Positions 18,878-21,799 of a DNA stretch of 21,799 nt are shown here, one piece after another; within the stretch, counting starts at the first letter, position 1; each line of letters starts with the position of its first letter. A model generated the notes under the pieces. That model was not told where the DNA came from, made no database searches, and saw nothing but the letters and a program-made list of their open reading frames with translations. Source of the stretch: Anaerolineae bacterium (GTDB lineage: Bacteria; Chloroflexota; Anaerolineae; JACIWR01). Location of the stretch: assembly GCA_021162125.1 (NCBI GenBank), contig JAGGZG010000237.1, positions 1 to 21,799 on the forward strand, in the 5' to 3' direction. A program made the translations under genes and the position numbers.

Positions 18878-21271
18878 TTACCGGTTCGGGAGGAGCAGGA
18901 CGCGATCCTGCGGAGCTCGCCAGCCGTCGTCCCCGAATACAGAGAGACGCTGCAAGGTGTCCCGCGCGTAGACCCCAATTTCTACAACCCATCCTCGCGT
19001 CGCCAGGTCCGGCGGTATGGTCAGCCAGTGAAGTTGCAAGAAATGGTCATTCACTTCCCAGCCTGCGGGGGGCACGTCCAGGCGATCCTGTCCCGCGACG
19101 AACTGGCCGCTGGTGTCCAAAAGATGGGCAAAGATCATCACCAGCGGCGCGTCCGTTGGAGCCACGACCCGCCAGGCGGTCAACAGCTCAACTTGGGCAT
19201 CTGAGCGTGCTGGCTCAACCAACTCATACCCGACCAATTCCACCTGATGGCCAAAGTCAACGGGTAACGGCAATTGATGAGTCTCCGACTGAGGAGAGGC
19301 TAAATCCGCTTCACGGCTTGCCCAGACGATACTGCGTTCGCGGAGACCATCGAGCTTTCGCTGAAAAGTCTCTCCATCCACCACCCGATACAGAGTATAG
19401 GCTGTTTCTCCATCCACAGTGCGGCGTGTACCCCACGGAGAAACTATCGGGTGGAGCCAGTCCTCAAGCGATGAAGCCGGAGGGGTAGCGTCGCCGATCA
19501 AAAGCCAGCCCTGTCTCCCGGCAGCAGGAACGACCAGGCTGCTGCGGGCGTCAAACCATTTGATCTGCACGTCGTTGGTGCCGATGGCCTGGTCGTAGGT
19601 GACGGGGTCTATCTCATCAATAGCCAGACCGGAGAAGCAGAGGCTCACCGGGCCAGGGGACTGGCCGTCCGGCTGCACTTCGTAGATGTGGATAGAGTGG
19701 CCGATGCTGGCGACCGGGCGTTGATCCCTGAACCAGGCGAAGGTATCGCGGTCTTCGAGGAGCACGCCCTGGAGGTTGCTCACACTGATGGCATAGATGC
19801 CCGGCGCCGGCCGGTGAGGGTAGAACGTGCGCCTATTCGGCTCCCCCAGAACGAGGGGGTAGCTGGGCAGTGGATCGTAGACGATATCGTAGTAATCGGG
19901 ATGTGCCGCGCCGAAGTAGCTGAGCTTGACCCTATCAATGCCCTCCCGGTCCATGTAGACTTTCAGTCCCTTGAGGTCCTGCCCCCAGTCCAGATTGGAG
20001 TCCACCAGCCAGCGATAGCCGTTGGCCGGGCCGCCAGCGAGCTCATTGAAGTAGGCCAGATAATCAGGGTAGATCAGGAACGCGCTGGTCAGGTACCACG
20101 CTGCCAACAGCCCGCCCACTGCTCGTGTGAGGGAGCGAGTCCCGAACTCGGAAGCCGCCACCTGTGCAGTGTACACGAAAGCGAAAGGCAGCGCAGGCAA
20201 CAGGTGGCGGTAGCCAATATTCAGGTGGCTGAAAAGGGTCACCCCGAAGAGAGCGGCCATCGGCAGGAGGAGAAAAATGTCGCGTTGCCACGTCCGGCGC
20301 AGCGCAGTGGACAGCAACGCAGCGAGGAGAAATAGCATCGTCGGGATTGGTGTCTTGACCAGAAAAGCGATGGGGAAATAGTACCACCAGCCAGTAGTAG
20401 AGTAATGGCCCATAAGAAAAGTGGGGTTACCACCTTCAACAAGGCGCAAAACGTCCCACACCCCCCGCAGGTAATATGGGGCAGGCAGGGGCAGTCCGCC
20501 TACGTCCAAAGGCCCAACCTCGAAGCCGTACACGGCCCACAGAGTGAACGAAGCAAGGACGAAAATTGCCAGCAGAACTAAAAGCGGGAACAACGTCCTA
20601 CGGGTGATAGCCCACCAGAGAACGAGGATGCAAAACAAAGGAACCAGGAACAGAGCGGAGAACTTCGCTGTCAGGGCCAGCCCCAGAGCTACGCCAGATA
20701 GGATGACATCGTGCCACGCTTCCTTGTGAAGTGAACGCCACAGAGCGTAGACGGCGAGGAAGGAGAAAGTCGTCATACCCAGGTCAGTGGTGATCAGGCG
20801 GGCGTGAGCCAGGATGTTAGGATCAAAAGCAAAGAGAAAAAGGGCCAACAGGGCCGCGTGCGAGCCAAAGAGGTCACGTGCCCAGCGGAAGACGAAAGCT
20901 CCCAGCAGCACAGTCAGCAGGATGGTGGATATTCGACCCAGGAAGATAAGCTGACCGGCGTTATCATTGACCTGCCATAGGAACATATCTACGAAACGAG
21001 GACGGTCGGCTTGTATCCAGGAAAGATCGTCGGTGGGCAGCTTAACTCCGGGCAGGGTCAGTAGAGGCAAGGCGTTTATGGCATTGACCAACGGTGGAGG
21101 TTGAGTCCTCAGCCGCAAGTCGCCAGTTTTCAAATAAGCATAGCCTTGAACCAAATGGTCGGGCTCATCTATAGTCGGTGACTTCAGCCGGGCACTGGCT
21201 ATAGTCTGGGCAAACAGCAGCCCCAGCAGCAGAACGGCTACGAATCTGGCCCACTCCTTCTTACTGCGCAA
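18878..21271 (-). CDS. GT-C membrane glycosyltransferase (GT39/ArnT-PMT-like) with extra C-terminal domain
   Basis: A 797-residue protein. The N-terminal 430 or so residues carry about 11 membrane helices. The first luminal loop has SPTIDEPDHLVQGYAYLKTGD, with the Asp35-Glu36 pair typical of dolichyl-phosphate-mannose protein mannosyltransferase and ArnT-like enzymes. GHYSTTGWWYYFPIAFLVKTP and NIGYRHLLPALPF are further family-like blocks. DSNLDWGQDLKGLKVYM follows the last helices. The periplasmic part ends in a module of about 130 residues (PVDFGHQVELVGYELV to GWRAPQDRVLL), also present in the upstream neighbour. The start is a TTG (21269-21271) with GGAGGTGAAGAACC upstream and an 11-base overlap with that neighbour. 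It probably moves a lipid-linked sugar to protein or polymer outside the membrane; acceptor unknown. Confidence 0.85.
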   Translation of the reverse strand: MRSKKEWARFVAVLLLGLLFAQTIASARLKSPTIDEPDHLVQGYAYLKTGDLRLRTQPPPLVNAINALPLLTLPGVKLPTDDLSWIQADRPRFVDMFLWQVNDNAGQLIFLGRISTILLTVLLGAFVFRWARDLFGSHAALLALFLFAFDPNILAHARLITTDLGMTTFSFLAVYALWRSLHKEAWHDVILSGVALGLALTAKFSALFLVPLFCILVLWWAITRRTLFPLLVLLAIFVLASFTLWAVYGFEVGPLDVGGLPLPAPYYLRGVWDVLRLVEGGNPTFLMGHYSTTGWWYYFPIAFLVKTPIPTMLFLLAALLSTALRRTWQRDIFLLLPMAALFGVTLFSHLNIGYRHLLPALPFAFVYTAQVAASEFGTRSLTRAVGGLLAAWYLTSAFLIYPDYLAYFNELAGGPANGYRWLVDSNLDWGQDLKGLKVYMDREGIDRVKLSYFGAAHPDYYDIVYDPLPSYPLVLGEPNRRTFYPHRPAPGIYAISVSNLQGVLLEDRDTFAWFRDQRPVASIGHSIHIYEVQPDGQSPGPVSLCFSGLAIDEIDPVTYDQAIGTNDVQIKWFDARSSLVVPAAGRQGWLLIGDATPPASSLEDWLHPIVSPWGTRRTVDGETAYTLYRVVDGETFQRKLDGLRERSIVWASREADLASPQSETHQLPLPVDFGHQVELVGYELVEPARSDAQVELLTAWRVVAPTDAPLVMIFAHLLDTSGQFVAGQDRLDVPPAGWEVNDHFLQLHWLTIPPDLATRGWVVEIGVYARDTLQRLSVFGDDGWRAPQDRVLLLPNR

Positions 21272-21799
21272 GGTTCTTCACCTCCACGGTTTGAAGTAAC
21301 AACCGGTCGGCCACCGCGGCCTCTCCATCGTAGATCGGCCATCGCTGCAAGTCGTTCGTGCGGTACAGTCCTAACTCCAACCAGTATTCCCCCACGGCGG
21401 TCTCGGAAGCTATCGGCAAACGATGCAACTGGACGTAGACATCGCCAGCCTGCCAATCCCAGGGTAGCATGTCCAGAACGTCCTGCCCGCTGACCACCGC
21501 GCTGTGGGCATCCAGCACGTGCACGAAGATGCGCAGGGGATCCAGGATGACCTGCCGGGGTCGCCAATAGGTGAGCAACAGTATCTCGCCATCCGGCCGT
21601 ACCTCTCGGTTGAGCAGCTCATAACCCAGAAAGTCCAGTTGATGATTGAAGTCCACAGGCATGGTCAGAGGATTGGTCTGCGCTGTCTTGAGCTCCACAT
21701 CTGGACTCCACACTGCTGGCGAGGTGTGAGCCAAGGCCTCGATCCTGGCAGCCAGCATTTGGCGAGGCTCCAGGCGATAGATGGTGAACATCGGTCGCC
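21261..21799 (-). CDS. C-terminal part of a second GT-C-type glycosyltransferase-like protein (cut by window edge)
   Basis: About 179 C-terminal residues, ending in VKNLAQ. The frame stays open through the right edge, so the ATG at 21791 is internal. The visible part (MFTIYRLEPRQML, PVDFNHQLDFLGYELLNREV, RIFVHVLDAHSAVVSGQDVL, WQAGDVYVQLHRLPI, WLELGLYRTNDLQRWPIYDG) aligns along its length with the C-terminal module of the downstream glycosyltransferase (TLYRVV, PVDFGHQVELVGYELV, MIFAHLLDTSGQFVAGQDRL, VVEIGVYARDTLQRL). No N-terminal membrane part is visible, so the GT-C label is inferred from that paralogy. The two genes overlap by 11 bases and form an operon. Confidence 0.7.
   Translation of the reverse strand, partial: RPMFTIYRLEPRQMLAARIEALAHTSPAVWSPDVELKTAQTNPLTMPVDFNHQLDFLGYELLNREVRPDGEILLLTYWRPRQVILDPLRIFVHVLDAHSAVVSGQDVLDMLPWDWQAGDVYVQLHRLPIASETAVGEYWLELGLYRTNDLQRWPIYDGEAAVADRLLLQTVEVKNLAQ

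Overview
The window is GC-rich (roughly 60% by eye), densely coded bacterial chromosome. The mix of genes suggests Chloroflexota (Anaerolineae-like), but this is inference without a marker gene tree. The pointers are a K+-independent membrane pyrophosphatase, a TrpB2-type tryptophan synthase under a tryptophan T-box, GT-C glycosyltransferases, a FG-GAP/CapA lipoprotein, and many small palindromic and tandem repeats between genes. No phage, IS transposase, CRISPR array, rRNA or tRNA is seen.

Layout. (1) Bases 1-3391, minus strand: an apparent operon of cNMP-binding/SpoIIE phosphatase, YaaW-like/J-domain fusion, DUF1232 membrane protein and ligA (cut by the left edge). The last three genes overlap. 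(2) Bases 3408-3992: a hicBA toxin-antitoxin pair bracketed by two 49-bp direct repeats that match at 47 positions. It has its own TTGTCA-17-TATAAT promoter. (3) Bases 4058-9021, minus strand: TudS-like DUF523 protein, M48 protease, FG-GAP/CapA lipoprotein and glutamate formimidoyltransferase. A 33-base palindrome starts at the stop codon of the lipoprotein gene. (4) Bases 9050-9114: back-to-back promoters. To the right, on the plus strand, are three membrane proteins related to complex I / group 4 hydrogenase membrane subunits (NuoL/M-like, HyfE-like, NuoN-like). No hydrophilic or catalytic partner is present. They are followed by a CsoR-type repressor and a thioredoxin. (5) Bases 13834-16567, plus strand: a strong promoter, a full-length T-box leader with a TGG (Trp) specifier, an ABC-like AAA ATPase, a spacer of heptamer and octamer tandem repeats, then TrpB2. 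(6) Bases 16593-21799, minus strand: a symmetric terminator, hppA with a terminator-like hairpin in its leader, and two tandem GT-C membrane glycosyltransferases that share a C-terminal domain (the upstream one is cut by the right edge).

How the parts may work together. The Trp T-box should couple uncharged tRNA-Trp to expression of the ATPase and of TrpB2, which condenses indole with serine. The pyrophosphatase recovers energy from biosynthetic PPi as an H+ gradient. The membrane trio may also handle ions or quinones, but several residues used by proton-pumping relatives look replaced. The most notable items are the Trp T-box operon with its ATPase, the orphan complex-I-like trio, the attenuator-like hppA leader, and the repeat-bracketed hicBA cassette.
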